Source: Celoporthe dispersa
Lineage: Eukaryota > Ascomycota > Sordariomycetes > Diaporthales > Cryphonectriaceae
Assembly (NCBI GenBank): GCA_016584495.1
Contig: WAID01000014.1
Coordinates: forward strand, 496,001 to 560,000
Reading direction: 5' to 3'
DNA: 64,000 bases
The translations under genes and the position numbers were made by a program. Below, piece after piece: positions 44,630 to 56,804 of the stretch (its first letter is position 1; the number at the start of each line of letters is the position of its first letter). The notes beneath the pieces were generated by a model. It made no database searches. It was not told the origin of the DNA and saw only the letters and a program-made list of their open reading frames with translations.

Positions 44630-46556
44630 ATGATCACCACAACCACAAACGCCAGGCCCAGGCCAGCCACCACCATGGCCGACATCAGGGACTCCAAGAG
44701 GCTTCGCCTCGACGAGGAGCTCGGCACCATCAGCCTCATCACACCTGTCGAGGAGAAGCCAGAGGCCATCGCCGTCGAGTTCATCGAGAACCGTGACCAG
44801 CCCACGCCGGCCACCCCCCTCACGCCTGAGCCGGAGGCCCACGTGCGTGACGAGTACCTTCCAGAGGGCATCAGGGAGACCGAGGACGAGGTGCGCGAGC
44901 ACTGGTTCGTCGGCAGCATCGACCAGGGCACAACCTCGTCTCGCTTCCTCATCTTCAACGGCGAGGGCGAGCCGGTCGCCAACCACCAGATAGAGTTTGA
45001 GAACCACTACCCCGAGTCAGGGTAAGCTTTTTACTCCTCCCTCACCTGACCCATCACCAGCCCACCCACCCCTGGTGATCTGCAGCGACAGCAGCGCAGC
45101 TGACAACATACTCCCACACGCCGCAGGTGGCACGAGCATGACCCGCTCGAGCTGCTCAGCTCGGTCGAGGAGTGCATCGAGGGCGCCATGGCCCAGTTCG
45201 CGGACAAGGGCTACTCCGCCCAGAACATCCGCTCCATAGGGATCACAAATCAGCGGGAGACCACAGTCGTGTGGGACAAGACCACCGGCGAGCCCCTCTA
45301 CAACGCCGTCGTGTGGCCCGACACCCGCACCACAAGCCTCGTCCGTGAGCTCAAGGGTCGTCCCGGCGCCGGCGACCTGCCCGAGGCCTGTGGTCTCCCC
45401 CTGAGCACCTACCCCAGCAGCGTCAAGCTGATGTGGCTCATCGACAACGTCCCCGCCGTCAGGGGAGGCCTACGAGGAAAGCCGCCTGGCCTTTGGCACC
45501 GTCGACTCGTGGCTCATCTTCCGGCTGAACGGCGGTGTCGAGGCCGAGAGGCCGGTGCACGTCACTGACAGCACCAACGCCAGCCGGACTATGTTCATGA
45601 ACCTGCGGTCCATGCAGTACGACGAGAAGCTGCTGTCCTTCTTCGGCATCGACCCCGCCAAGTGTGCGCTGCCTCGCATCGTGCCGTCCTCGGATGCCAC
45701 CGCCTTCGGCAAGCTCGCCCGGGGCCCGCTCGCGGGCACGCCCATCGCCGGCTGCCTCGGTGATCAGTCCAGCGCCCTCGTCGGCCAGTGCGGCTTTCAG
45801 CCCGGCCAGGCCAAGAACACGTACGGCACCGGTTCCTTCATCCTCTACAACGTCGGCACCGAGCCCGTCATCTCCAAGTCCGGCCTGCTGGCGACGGTGG
45901 CCTATGACTTTGGCGCGGGCCGCAAGCCCGTGTACGCCCTCGAGGGCAGCATCGCCGTGGCGGGCGCGGGCGTCAAGTTCCTCATCAACAACCTAGGCTT
46001 CTTCGAGACGTCCGACAAGATCGAGGAGGTTGCCCAGAGCGTCCCCGACAGCGGTGGTGTCATCTTCGTCACCGCCTTCTCAGGCCTCTTCGCGCCCTAC
46101 TGGATCGACTCGGCCAAGGGCACCATCTTCGGCATGACCCAGCACACCAAGAAGGGCCACATCGCGCGCGCCACCCTCGAGGCCACCTGCTTCCAGACCA
46201 AGGCCATCCTCGACGCGATGGAACAAGACTCGGGCAAGAAGCTGCAGGTCATGGCCGTCGACGGCGGGCTGTCCAACTCGGACCTCTGCATGCAGACACA
46301 GGCGGACATCAGCGGGATCCCCGTCGACAGGCCTGCGATGCGCGAGACCACAGCGCTGGGCGCGGCCATCGCGGCCGGCCTGGCGACCGGGGTCTGGGCC
46401 GAGCTGGAGGATCTGTCCCAGGTGAACCGCAGGGACAGGAAGGTGTTTGAGCCGCAGATCTCCAGGGAGAAGGGCGAGAAGATGTTCAGGAAGTGGAACC
46501 AGGCGGTCGAGATGAGTGCAGGCTGGATAAGAGATCACTCTGACGATGAGCAGTAG
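44630..46556 (+). CDS. GUT1: Glycerol kinase
   Basis: Phosphorylates glycerol to glycerol-3-phosphate with ATP, the entry to glycerol catabolism. Two exons (44630-45021, 45127-46556) encode about 606 residues. FGGY-kinase motifs are clear: VGSIDQGTTSSRFLIFNGEG (phosphate loop), GITNQRETTVVWDKTTGEPL, SWLIFRLNGG, HVTDSTNASRTMFMNL, CLGDQSSALVGQCGF, YGTGSFILYNVG and MAVDGGLSNSDLCMQTQADI. There is an N-terminal extension of ~90 residues before the kinase core. The start is uncertain: ATG 44675 (MADIRDSKRLRLDEE) has a stronger CACCATGG context than 44630, and the frame is open upstream to 44216 through a Leu-run. One extra G in 45462-45465 shifts the frame after IDNVPAVR. Otherwise full length. Confidence 0.95.
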
Positions 46557-47823
46557 CAGGTCTCCTGACCACTCACCGCACCAAGGGCGGGTAATGTGCG
46601 CCGTCCCAGGCCCTCACTGCCATCATCATCTGGGCAAGCTGAGGACACCGGACACTGGGACGGCGAGCGAAATGACGAATACCATGGATTGACTGCGCCG
46701 GAGTTTTGGGGGATTTTAAGGAGGAAATACCAACTGGGCTGGCTGGTGGGCATCTGGGGCCCCTTTTTCTGGATACACACACACATATATATATAAATTA
46801 GCCTCCCGCAGAGGTTCGTCCCAAACAGGACCTGCACAATATAAAATTTCCACGAACAAGAATCCAACAAGCCAGGATTGTGAGACCCCGGAGCACAGGC
46901 GCATGATCAAACTACAAAGGTGGCATGCTGGGTGGTACGTACTATTTGACTGAATTGGGGTCAAGAAGGTGGTGTGATGCAACAGGAGCAGCGCTGGCCT
47001 GGGGGAGGAGAGAAGGGGGGGGGGGAGGGCCGGGCCCGGGCCTGGCCTGCGCTTGACCACCTGGCGTTCTGGGATTGGGGCTGGGCTTGTGGGTGGTATC
47101 AAAATCTGGGGTAGTAGTAAGGCGGGAGGGGGAGGCCCGGAGGAGGGGGTGGGGGATTGGGAACCTGGGGGTTGCAGGTACCATTTTCATTCATTCTGTG
47201 GTCCAGCTCCGGTTCTCTTGCTCCCCTTATTGGGAATTCCTTTCCTCGTCGGATGGATCTAGATGTGCTTGTCTCCTCCCTCCCCCCCCTCTCTCTTGTT
47301 ATTCCCCCTTTGGGCGGTGATGCCTCGAGGAATGGGGGCTTAGCGAGTATCTGCTTGTGCCTCGGATGAGCAGGGTTGCTATTGTCTGTTGGATTTAAAT
47401 GCTGTCTGTGTTAATTAAGCATTCTATGTTTTTTTCTTCTTTCCATGTGTAACATGTCATTTTGGGTTATTTTATTGCCCTAAGCATCTGCAAGCCTTCA
47501 TGTCTCCCTCGGGTGCATTCCTTCTAGTCCTCATGATGTTCAAAATGTCTACTCTAAGAAAAGAAAAAAAAAACCAAAAAACCCAATCCTGTTCCCCGCT
47601 GGATGCGTTTCTCAAGCGCTGACATGAAATTGCAGCACGCATGTCTATACCATTCGTCCACGTAGAAAACAGAAGGCATCCAAGTTCGTCCAGTCATAAG
47701 CTGCAGCCTCGTGAATGCAGCAGATCATCATCTGTTCCGGGTACGCTGCGGTGCGGAGTCATCATTACTGTCGAGACAAGCCGGGGAGGGGGCCGCTTCA
47801 GGCTGGCGAACCACTGGCATGTG
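46557..47823. other. Intergenic between convergent GUT1 and the GH81 gene
   Basis: About 1.3 kb of 3' flanking DNA. It holds a CA/TA repeat near 46778-46795 and a G-rich block around 47010-47150. No gene seen. Confidence 0.5.
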
Positions 47824-50820
47824 CTAGAGACCAGCGAGCGCTAGACCGTCTATGTCAGCACGGGTGAGGCTGTCACGTCGAGAGCAGAGAAGGGGATGGA
47901 GAGGGTGCAGAGAACTCACCAGCCGAATAGGCCAGGTACCACGTCAGGCTCGCCCCGCCGTCCAGCCAGCTTGGGTCGAAATTTGCCTGGCTGAAGAAGT
48001 CCCACGCGTGCTGCGGCCGTATCGTCGCCAGGTTCCCGTACAGGATACCCTTCCAACCCCCCGTGACATTGCCAGCCACCCCGCCCGCGAAGTACTGCTC
48101 CCACTCCTCGTGCACGAAATGCCTGCGCCGTATGTACGCCGAGCTGGGAAGCAGCGGTAGCATGTGTATGCCCTGTATATACTCGATATTCGTCCCAAAG
48201 TACGTCGTGTGGTCGATCTTGTTCTCAAACAGGATCCCCGCGACCCGGTTGCCGATGAAGTCCGCCGGCTGCACGTCGTTTTCGTCCGTGTAGAGGTAGT
48301 ACATCCCCATGGCCCGCCTCTGCACGGCGAGCATCAGGTTGCCCCGCGCGGCCGTGTTGGCGTCGCCCGTGACGGTGCCCCACATCTTGAGCGCGTACGC
48401 CGCCATGACGTCCTCTGAGCTCGACTCCTGGTCACGCCCGTCCGCCGACTCGAACAGGCCGTGGGCGAACGAGTGTCCGTGGTACCAGTCGAACATGCGG
48501 CTGACGGGGAAGTACGGGTCGGAGGGGCTGGGGTTGGCGTAGTCGCGGATGAGGGCGGTCACCCAGGCGCTGTTTTGTCCCTCGGCGAGCCATGTGGGAT
48601 CGAGATGGGCGATCACAGCCGCGGTGAGGACATGGTAGCCGTAGTGAAAGTCTGTGGGCGCGACTGGTCAGCCAGGGGTGATGCGCGTTAGCTGGATATA
48701 CAAGGGGCATCTCACGATGGTCGTTATAGTATGTGTTGCCAAAGTCTGCCCCCGAATCACCCGTTGCGTATGTGGCAGAAGAGACGACGCCGCCCCAGGC
48801 CGCTGCGTGGTGAGCATCAGTATTACATGCATGCAGGAGGAGATATGTTATAGTCTAGTGTGTCTCCTTAGAAAGGGGGTGGGATACGTACACTCATATA
48901 CTAGTGGATATATCTGAGTGTTGTTGGTGAACAGCGAGAAGGCCTCCTTGAGCTGCTGTAGGCCGGCGGTAGCAAGAGCAGTCTCGCCCAGCATCTCGTA
49001 GACGACAACGAGGATCATGGCAAACTTGGCGAAAGCCTGAACATGTGTGCCAACAGCCGCCGCGTTAGTCCGAGGCACCCACGCTGTCCGGCCTGAGGGC
49101 GGCTTGCTTACCTGCCACTGTAGTACATGGAATTCAGGTTCGTCTGCGCGGACATGTCCTGGCTGAGCTCTGACTGGGCAACCTGGAGAATCTGCGCCTG
49201 CGCCGCAGAGGACAGTGACTTTTGACTCCCGGAGCTCGGGGCCCACGGCACGAACTTCATGTGCACAGGGAGTCTGTGCTCCACCATCGTCCAGGAATCC
49301 GCAGTCACAGCGGTCGCGAGCCCCTTTGTCGTTGTCTGCAGCTGAAGCGCATCCTGCATGAGACCATTGGTTGTATCGTCAAAAGACTGCACATGGTGCG
49401 GCAGCGCAAACATGAGCAGAGGATTATCGTCCAGCCCGGCCCGCTGAAACGCAAATGTGTACGTCCCCACCGACCGCGCAGTAGAACCCGAGACCGTCAC
49501 ACCTGTGGCATAGGAACCACAGGCAGCATCGTAAAGCGCCTCGCCCGCACCGTCGGGGTCCTTGGCCACCTGGATGGTCCCGCTGAACGTCGAGTTGGCG
49601 CGCATCAGGCCGTTGTTCACGACCTGCAGGTCCAGAGGCGAGCCGTCCGAGCTGGTGGCATACAGGAACCAGACCTTGCCGTCGTTGAGGGCGATTTTGT
49701 ATTTGGTGACACCAGGCCGGGGCTGCGTGTTGATCTTGGTCACGTTGAGGAAGAAGACGCCTGTCTGGATCATGGGGGTGACACCGTGGTAGACGGCGGT
49801 CACGAAACCTGCGCCCTGGGTGAGGGGGGAATTCGACCGCTGGTGCAGCGGCGGCGGCAGGCCGGAGCTGGATGAGGGCCGACATGTCTGTCAGGTTGGC
49901 ACTGGTGAGCGTCGTGGCGGCCCCGAGCTCCACGGCGGAGAGGATAAGCGACTGGATCCCGATGGGGTTGATGAAGTAGTTGACGGCCCCGTACGGGTTA
50001 ACAGGTCCGAGGGCGAGCTGGTCCGCGTCGATGTGCGAGACAGCCAGGCCCCAGGACTGAGCCACCCCTTGTCCCTTGGCCCAGGCGACCGAGTACGGGT
50101 GGAGGAAGGTCGTGGACGCCTGCGTGCCGAGGAAGAAGTTCTGGTAGAACTTGTTGGTGGATATAGGTGCCGCCTGCTGGATCCCCAGCCTGGGGACCGG
50201 GTGGTCGCTCCTCTGCCCGACCTGAGGCGGCGGCGCATCAGTTGCGATGGGCTCGAAGATGTTAGCCGATGGTGCGGCCATAGTGTCAGACGTGTTCCTC
50301 ATGTTCATCGCTGGGGATGCCGAGATCAGACTGGTGGGAGACGGGATGCAGCCGGTCAACAGGGGGTTCTGTTTGCCCTGTCCTGCGGTCTCGAGCTGGG
50401 TGTGGATCTGGCCGACCGTATCCGGACGGACTCTTGGTCGCGGTAGGATCTGGACGGTCCCCGTGGGCACCGCTGCAGTGATGACCGGAACAGTTGCCCC
50501 CGACAGTAAGCTCTGGACGGAAAGGGTGTCCTGCTAGTGGTGAGCAGATTGTCCCTTCCTCGTCTCTTCCCCCTCCTCCAGCGGGATATGGTGCACTCAC
50601 AGCGACAGAAGGGGGAAGTATCGGCACGACTACGCCTCCTCCACTGACAGGAGCAGGGATGACTATGTCGTCCCTGTCGTGTATGTAGAGACGATGCTTG
50701 TGAGGCTCGCTCGGGCTGGGAGGAACTGGGCCTCCCCTGACAGGCGGAGAACACCTGCAGTGCTGTCAGCAGCAGACACCATCTCGTGTGGTTGGCCCTG
50801 GTCCTGGCGAGGGCGGTCAT
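47824..50820 (-). CDS. Secreted endo-1,3-beta-glucanase, glycoside hydrolase family 81
   Basis: Cleaves internal 1,3-beta-glucan links, for fungal wall remodelling such as cell or spore separation, or for degradation of foreign glucan. Exons on the minus strand: 50820-50601, 50530-49112, 49036-48892, 48802-48716, 48651-47920 and a 17-nt last exon 47840-47824, about 872 residues. The N-terminus has a hydrophobic signal-like core (CLLLTALQVFSACQG) with polar residues before it. GH81 motifs follow: ISTNKFYQNFFLGTQ, PHHVQSF, NNTQIYPLVYESAWGGVVSS, NTYYNDHHFHYGYHV, FDWYHGHSFAHGLFESADG and GRDQESSSEDVMAAYALKMW, which holds the proposed catalytic Glu. Likely indels: extra bases in 50734-50737 and 49824-49829, and a missing A at the 49112 junction. 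The last intron could instead be read through to a stop at 47873. Confidence 0.92.
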
Positions 50821-52261
50821 CTTGGGAACACGACGAGCTTTGGGGGAGGAGATGGAGGAGAGGACGAGAGTGTCTCGTCGGCCTGACCAAGCCTGTCCTC
50901 CCTCCCTGCCCCTCCCCTTATTATACCACCAACACCACAGCAGCCCAGGAGCTCGGCGGCCATGGCGAAGGGGGCCGGTCGGTCATGCGCGGGAAACAAT
51001 CGTGAAGGGGGCTAGGGTGTGGTAGCGCCGAGGGCTGACGTGAAGAAGCTCCCCAGAAGCATGATTCGAGGTTCTGGAAGGGAGCGGGTGTATGGTGTGC
51101 AGGTCCAGCGCAGAGAGAGGGAGGACGGTGCGTGGCTGGGGTCATGTTCTACCTTTGGCTGGAATGATGGACGGCGGCTCCTAGAGTCTGTCTTAGGGCC
51201 AGCTTTGACGCGGCCCCGGCCTGGTCACAAGGGTGGGAAGAATGAGAGCTCCCAGCCAGGACGGCGATCCGAACAGGACCGAGATGGACACAATCAATGT
51301 CCTCATGATACAAGAATAAATGGGTACCAGGGAAAGGGAGCTCGGCCGCGCGGGGAGGAGAGAGGCGTGGGACCTGGTTCGGGGTCGAGGATTTTATATA
51401 GCGTGACATATTGAAGTGGTGCCAAGCGTCACGGGGCAGTGGATGCCACCACAGGGGAAAAAAAAAGAAGAAAAAGTCACCGAAGAAACCTTATTCATAC
51501 ATCCTCCTCATTGGACATGGACATCTCCATTGCCATAGTAAGAAGTGAAAAAGAAACAAAACAAAAAGAAGGGGCAGAGACAAGATCTGCGGTGGTGTTC
51601 CAGGCTGACAAGTTGCATCGGACCTACTACTGCCAGATTGGGCATGACTCGGCCGAGTCTCTTGATTACTTTGGCACCAGGAAAAGAGAAAATATGACGG
51701 GAGAAAAAAAAAGAAGAGATACGAAATAAGAAATGCTGATATACTATATTTCTAACTTCAGAGGGGTTGCTTCAATAAGTTACAGCAGTAGAAGGAGGTA
51801 CAGTACGTGTAAGGTACTTTCTATAAAATGATACACTGTGCACTCACTCTACATCATCCCTGCCCTAGAGAGGGGTACTAGTACGGTAGGTAGGTCATGC
51901 TTTATAGTATAGTGCCAGTATAGTACCAAAGTACATAGCACTTACTGCATCCCAAGTTACCCCCATGCGCTAAAACGCGCTTCCCATCTCAAGGCGCGTT
52001 ACTGGCGCAACTCCAACCTTTGTACGCTGGTGCACTGCGGTTACTCTACGCCTTCGCCCTCCCCTTTGCTTGCAGACCAGCCTGCCGACTCCATTGTCCG
52101 TTACAGCTTCACGTGGCGTCAACCCCCCCGCCCGACAATATTCATCTCGTTCTTCCCTCATCTCCATCCTCCTAACCCCGCTTGCACACCACTTTCCCCG
52201 CCGTCTCGACGCGTCGGCAGAATTACGTGCCTCTCAGAACACCGCCACGACTTGATCCATC
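50821..52261. other. Shared upstream region of the GH81 gene and RTT107
   Basis: About 1.4 kb between divergent genes, A/T-richer at 51440-51950. An ACGCG-containing inverted repeat lies at 51974-52000. No gene seen. Confidence 0.5.
51974..52000. promoter_or_regulatory. AACGCGC...GCGCGTT inverted repeat upstream of RTT107
   Basis: Two perfect seven-base inverted arms separated by 13 nt, about 260 nt before the RTT107 start codon. Each arm contains ACGCG, the core of the MluI cell-cycle box bound by MBF/Swi6-type factors, which drive DNA replication and repair genes in fungi. Assignment is by motif and by the role of the adjacent gene only. Confidence 0.4.
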
Positions 52262-55124
52262 ATGGCCGCGCCGGAGGACGGCAAGGGGAAGGAAAATGGC
52301 TTCCTCGGCCAGTGCGCCATGTATTTTGTCCGCAGCGACAGGCTCTCAGAGTCTATGATCAAAACGGTGGGTCGACGAACCCCGGCTTTCTTCTCGTGTT
52401 GTTGTTGTTGTTGTTGTTGCTGAGAGCCGAGCTGCAGTTGAAAGACACGGTCCGGAAATACGACGCCGAGGTTGTCGAGAGTAACGATGATGGCTCTATA
52501 CCTGTGCCCTCCTGTACACACATTATTGCCGAGACCATCGACTTCCCCCAGTACGACGAGGCTATGGCTATGATGGTCCCCGTCGTGAGACCGGCCTGGA
52601 TCAACACGTCACTACGGAGGGGCCGACAGGCCCAGATCCGTCCGTACTCCCCAGACCCGCGGCTGTTCTTCTCTCATGTGGTCCTGGCCTGCGACGAGCT
52701 CCCCGTCACAGACAGGGAGTCCATCATCGGTGCGGTCCTGGCCCTGGGCGGCACACAATCCAAAGACGTCGGCCGCCTGACCACTCACATCTGCGCCCTG
52801 TCGCCCGACGGGCCCAAGGCAAGCATGGCAAAGGAACGCGGCTGGAACTGCAAGATCGTTCTGCCACACTGGTCAGTCGCCACCCGCTTGCCATCCCGTG
52901 CCACCACCCCTTCTTATATCATGCTCTAGGTTCGACGACTGCTTCCGGCTCGGAAAGAGAATCGACGAGGGCCCGTACCTGCTCCCCTGACCCCGAGATC
53001 CTCCGCGCAAATCCCGACGATGCCGTCGAGATACCCGAGAACAAACACCTCGAGGGAGCCACATCTGCCCGGCCCGACCGGCCACCACACAGACCAGCCG
53101 ACGCCAGACAGAAGCTGACTGTCTTTGAGAACAAGAAGGTCGCGTTGTCTTGGGACCTCCAGCTGAGCGACGGTCTGCGCAACACCCTCCGGGCCCTCAT
53201 CACGAACGGAGGGGGGAGACGTTGTGGACAGCACACAAGATTGTGACTGGTTCGTGTGCCAGTACCGTGATGGGCCCGAGTACATCCGAGCCGCCCAGCA
53301 TGGCAAGGACGTCGGCAGCCTTGCCTGGCTGTACCACATCATCTTTAGAAACCAGTGGACAGACCCTCTGCACCGCCTCCTGCACTACCCTGTGCCTCGG
53401 AACGGCATGGAGGGGTTCAAGGGCCTACGCATCACTGTCTCCAACTACGGCGGCGAGGCGCGCACGTACCTGATGAATCTGCTCAGCGCCGCAGGTGCTG
53501 AGGTCACAGGGAGCCATGAGACAGGACAATACGCACCTCATCACCGCACGCAGGGCCGGTGACAAGTGTGATGCCGCCGGGGACTGGAACATCCCCATGG
53601 TCAATCATCTGTGGGTCGAGGAGAGCTACGCCAAGTGCGAGGTGCAGGCGCTGACTGACCCTCGGTACTCGCAATTCCCCCCGCGGACGAATCTGAGCGA
53701 GGTTATCGGCCAGACCTGGTTTGACGAGTCGCGACTCCATGCCGTGCACTACCCCGGCGGAGATGACGATCTGGATACCGCGGCACGCCGCAAGAGGGCG
53801 GTTAAGAACATGATCCAGGACAATGCACGAAGGCATGGCCCTGGAGCCGGTGTGGTCGTCGGACGACAGAAGCATCCCGAGTTTGACATCATGAAGGACG
53901 ACGAGGCGGAGTACGCGGACAGAACCGCTCGAAAGTTTGGCGTTCCGGCACCGCCAAAGGCAAACGCACAATCTGGTGCTGCAACGCCCGCCCGCGCGCG
54001 ACACATTCGCACCGGCAAGGAGAATGACACCACCTCGGTCTACTCGAGCGGCAGTCGCAGCGCCAAGGCCTCAGCGCTCAACAAGCTGCAGACCCTGGCA
54101 CCTGACATCGCGTTGTACGAAAAGGAACGAAAGAGGAAGTCGACCGGGAACACGCCTTTTGGCGGCAAGCGGGCCGCGGACCGCATCGAACAGGAACGGG
54201 AGAAGGAACGGGAGAAGAAGGCCCAGGAGAAGGGCCGGTCTAGAAGTCCCACTCATGAGCGCGCGGAAGAAGAAGATGATGATGATGCGGAAGAACAGCG
54301 GCCAGCTAAGCGACAGAAGCCATCCCTGCCTCCGGTGGACATGCGCATCGTCCTGACCGGTTACAAGAGGTGGACTGACAATGCAAAGACGGAAGACGCA
54401 GATAGGGTGAGTCTCCCATCAGAGCCCGACTGGAAGCGTGTTTTTTTGGTCTCTTTTTTTGTCTTTTGTGACCATTTCTTTTGCTAACAACGGATGACAG
54501 CGGAAACTGCGCGCCATGGGCATCCAGGTGGTGCAGGAGTCGGCGCAATGTGACTACCTAGCCGCGCCGCAGCTTCTCCGTACCATCAAGTTCGTCCGCA
54601 CACTCGCCCGGGGGCCAGAGGTGATCAGCTCCACCTTCATCGACGACTGCCTCGAGCAGGGCGAGCGCCAGCACGTCGAGCGCTACAAGCTCAGGGACAA
54701 GGAAAGGGAGAGGTCGCTCGGCGTCAACCTGGAGAAGTCGATCAAGCGTGCGCGCCGGAACAAGGGTCGGCTGATGTGGGGTGTCCCGATATACTGCACC
54801 ACCTCGATCAAGAGCGGGCCCGAAAGCTACCAGCCCATCGCCGAGGCCAACGGTGCCATCTTCAAGACATACAACGGCCGCACGTCGACCATCAAGGTCA
54901 CGCGCCCAGAGGAGGACAGCCAGGGGCCGGAGCCGGTGTACCTTCTGACAACGAACAGCAAGGCGGAGCGGAACCTGTGGCCGAGGTTCGAGAAGATGGC
55001 CAGGGACGGCCACATGGAGCCAAGGATCGTGTGTGTGGACTGGCTGCTCTCGGTCGCCATGAACCAGGAGCTGACCTTTGAGGACAAGTATCTGGCCGAG
55101 AACTTCTATAAGGGCAAGCCATGA
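52262..55124 (+). CDS. RTT107: Multi-BRCT DNA-damage scaffold, Rtt107/Brc1 type
   Basis: A chromatin scaffold that binds phosphorylated H2A and recruits repair factors at stalled forks. Four exons (52262-52366, 52438-52871, 52930-54406, 54501-55124) give about 878 residues. N-terminal BRCT repeats are visible as VPSCTHIIAETIDFPQYDEA..PVVRPAWIN, LFFSHVVLACDELPVTDRES..NCKIVLPHWFDDCF and KVALSWDLQLSDG..CQYRDGPEY, then GLRITVSNYGGEARTYLMNL..MVNHLWVEESYA. A charged linker (~residues 450-650, with Lys/Arg and EEEDDDDAEE) leads to a C-terminal BRCT pair: MRIVLTGYKRW and, near the end, CVDWLLSVAMNQELTFEDKY. This 4+2 arrangement is the Rtt107/Brc1 layout. Three single extra bases break the frame: 52984-52987, 53211-53216 and 53524-53525. 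Intron 1 has a GTT repeat. Confidence 0.85.
52397..52419 (+). repeat. (GTT)n repeat in RTT107 intron 1
   Basis: About seven GTT units lie between the donor and branch region of the first intron. Confidence 0.85.
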
Positions 55125-55368
55125 GGTGGCTATCGCCGGGAGTGGTATGTGTTCCCCCCGTGCGTACCACTACTGTAGCAGGCTTCGCGGTTGTAGAGAT
55201 AGTCTCGGCGGAGCGGGTCCTTGAACAACGACACGGCGGGCGATAGATACACTTGGAGGGTGTACGTGTTCCATAGCTGTGGCGTTGATCCAATCGTAAT
55301 ATCATCATACCCGGAATCTGTTGTCCCAACGATTAAGCATTCCCAGGTGCGGATGTAGTTGGGATGGT

Positions 55369-56134
55369 TCAGAAGAACTTGACGCCCTGTGAATCCTCCT
55401 GTCCAAAGATCTGTGCTTTCCCTCTCTTGACAAGCACATTCAGGGCTTTTGTAGAAGATCTTGGTCGAGACCGTGGAACTCTGGTTGTAGTTTGATAAGT
55501 CTAGTCAGCCAGAACTGTGCGGCCCTCACGAAAAGAAAAGAAAAAGATTTAAAAAAAAAAAAAAGAAAGGAAAAGGAAGAACAGCCATCCTGCCGCTTCC
55601 TCTCGCTCTTCTCCTTACCAGTTCCTATGGTGGCGTCCCCCTGCGTCAGCTCATACAGCGTCAAGACGGTCCCCTTCTGCCCCGTCTCGTCCACCCAGCC
55701 TTCCACCAGCGCCGCCCACTCCTCCGGCGTGCGCCAGTACACCCAGACGAGATCACCGCCGCCGTCTCCTCCCGCCTCGGAGGAAGAAGAGACGTACTCG
55801 GCCCGCCCGTCCCTGCGCATGAAGTCGATCACCTCGCGCACGTCGGCGAGGGCCAGGCGGCGGTTGAGGCGGCGGTTGTGGAAGAGCTCGTCGGTGTCCG
55901 GGGAGGGGTCGATGCCGCGTCGGCGGGCGGGGAGGAGGAGGAGGAGCTCGCGGGGGAGAGCGGGAGCTTGAAGATGCGGTGGTGGCGGCAGTAGGAGAGA
56001 ACCAGGGAGGACCACTTGACGAGCTGGGCGTGGAGGGTGTTGAGGTTGGTCTGGCGGGTGTAGAAGGCCGGGAAGTAGTACTCGCGGGGGAAGGTGAAGG
56101 GCTGCTGGTGGGGCGGGGTGGTTGTTGTCGCCAT
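55369..56134 (-). CDS. VPS25: ESCRT-II subunit Vps25
   Basis: Vps25 is the two-copy winged-helix subunit of ESCRT-II, which recruits Vps20 during multivesicular-body sorting at endosomes. Two exons on the minus strand (56134-55619 and 55480-55369). The N-terminus has PFTFPREYYFPAFYTRQTNL, the motif that contacts Vps22/36, followed by LHAQLVKWSSLVLSYCRHHR. The next conserved block, LFHNRRLNRRLALADVREVI, lies in a different frame, then VWVYWRTPEEWAALVEGWVD and TGQKGTVLTLYELT. After the intron comes FHGLDQDLLQK, then NVLVKRGKAQIFGQEDSQGV in another frame, ending KFF. Two single missing bases (one near 55920-55950, one near 55445) would give an uninterrupted protein of about 209 residues, the normal family length. 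Convergent with RTT107, 244 bp apart. Confidence 0.87.
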
Positions 56135-56804
56135 CGCGGCGGGCTGTGCGGAGGACGGAGATCGGGCGTAGGGTCCTTTCTTTTTCTTTTTCTTCTTCTT
56201 CTTTCTTTCGTGGTGATGGCTGGTGGCGGTTGAGCTGAAATGTCAGGAAAGATGGTCGAGGAGGAGCCTGTGAAGGAAAGCAGCAGTTACCCCGCGGCCC
56301 GTCATCTTGCAGCGTCATGTCATGGTCCCTTATCTCTGAGTCAGTGGGGCCTGGACAAGTCGCAGCGCCTGAAGCCACTGTAGTGCAGCGCTCGGCAGCG
56401 GGTGGTCAGCACCTTACCAGTCGCCCGGGTCGGCGCATCTCATAACACAGCAGAAGCCACAATGCTGCTCAGCCCAGATGAAAATAGAGACACGTCTTGA
56501 GAAGCCCTCGTTAATACCATCATCATCATTATAATCGTCATCTTCGAGGGAGGTAAAAAGGGACAAAAAGTCCACAGGTATTCATACAGAAACCCTCCCA
56601 GTAGGGGGAGACGTGCGTGGTATTATCATCAATCAATCGGCCTGAAACAATCCAAAGGTTTTCCCTCCCCTCCGTGTGAACAACAATCTGGAGCCCTCAT
56701 ACTCCGTGACACCACCCAACACCGCCTGCGCATGCTCTGGTATAGACAGAAAAAAAATTCGACAAAAACGAGATTTGGAAAGACAGCCGTGCAGAGTGAA
56801 TCCG
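56135..56804. other. Intergenic between VPS25 promoter and NDC80 3' end
   Basis: About 670 bp. A pyrimidine-rich block on the + strand lies near 56180-56210. No gene seen. Confidence 0.5.
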
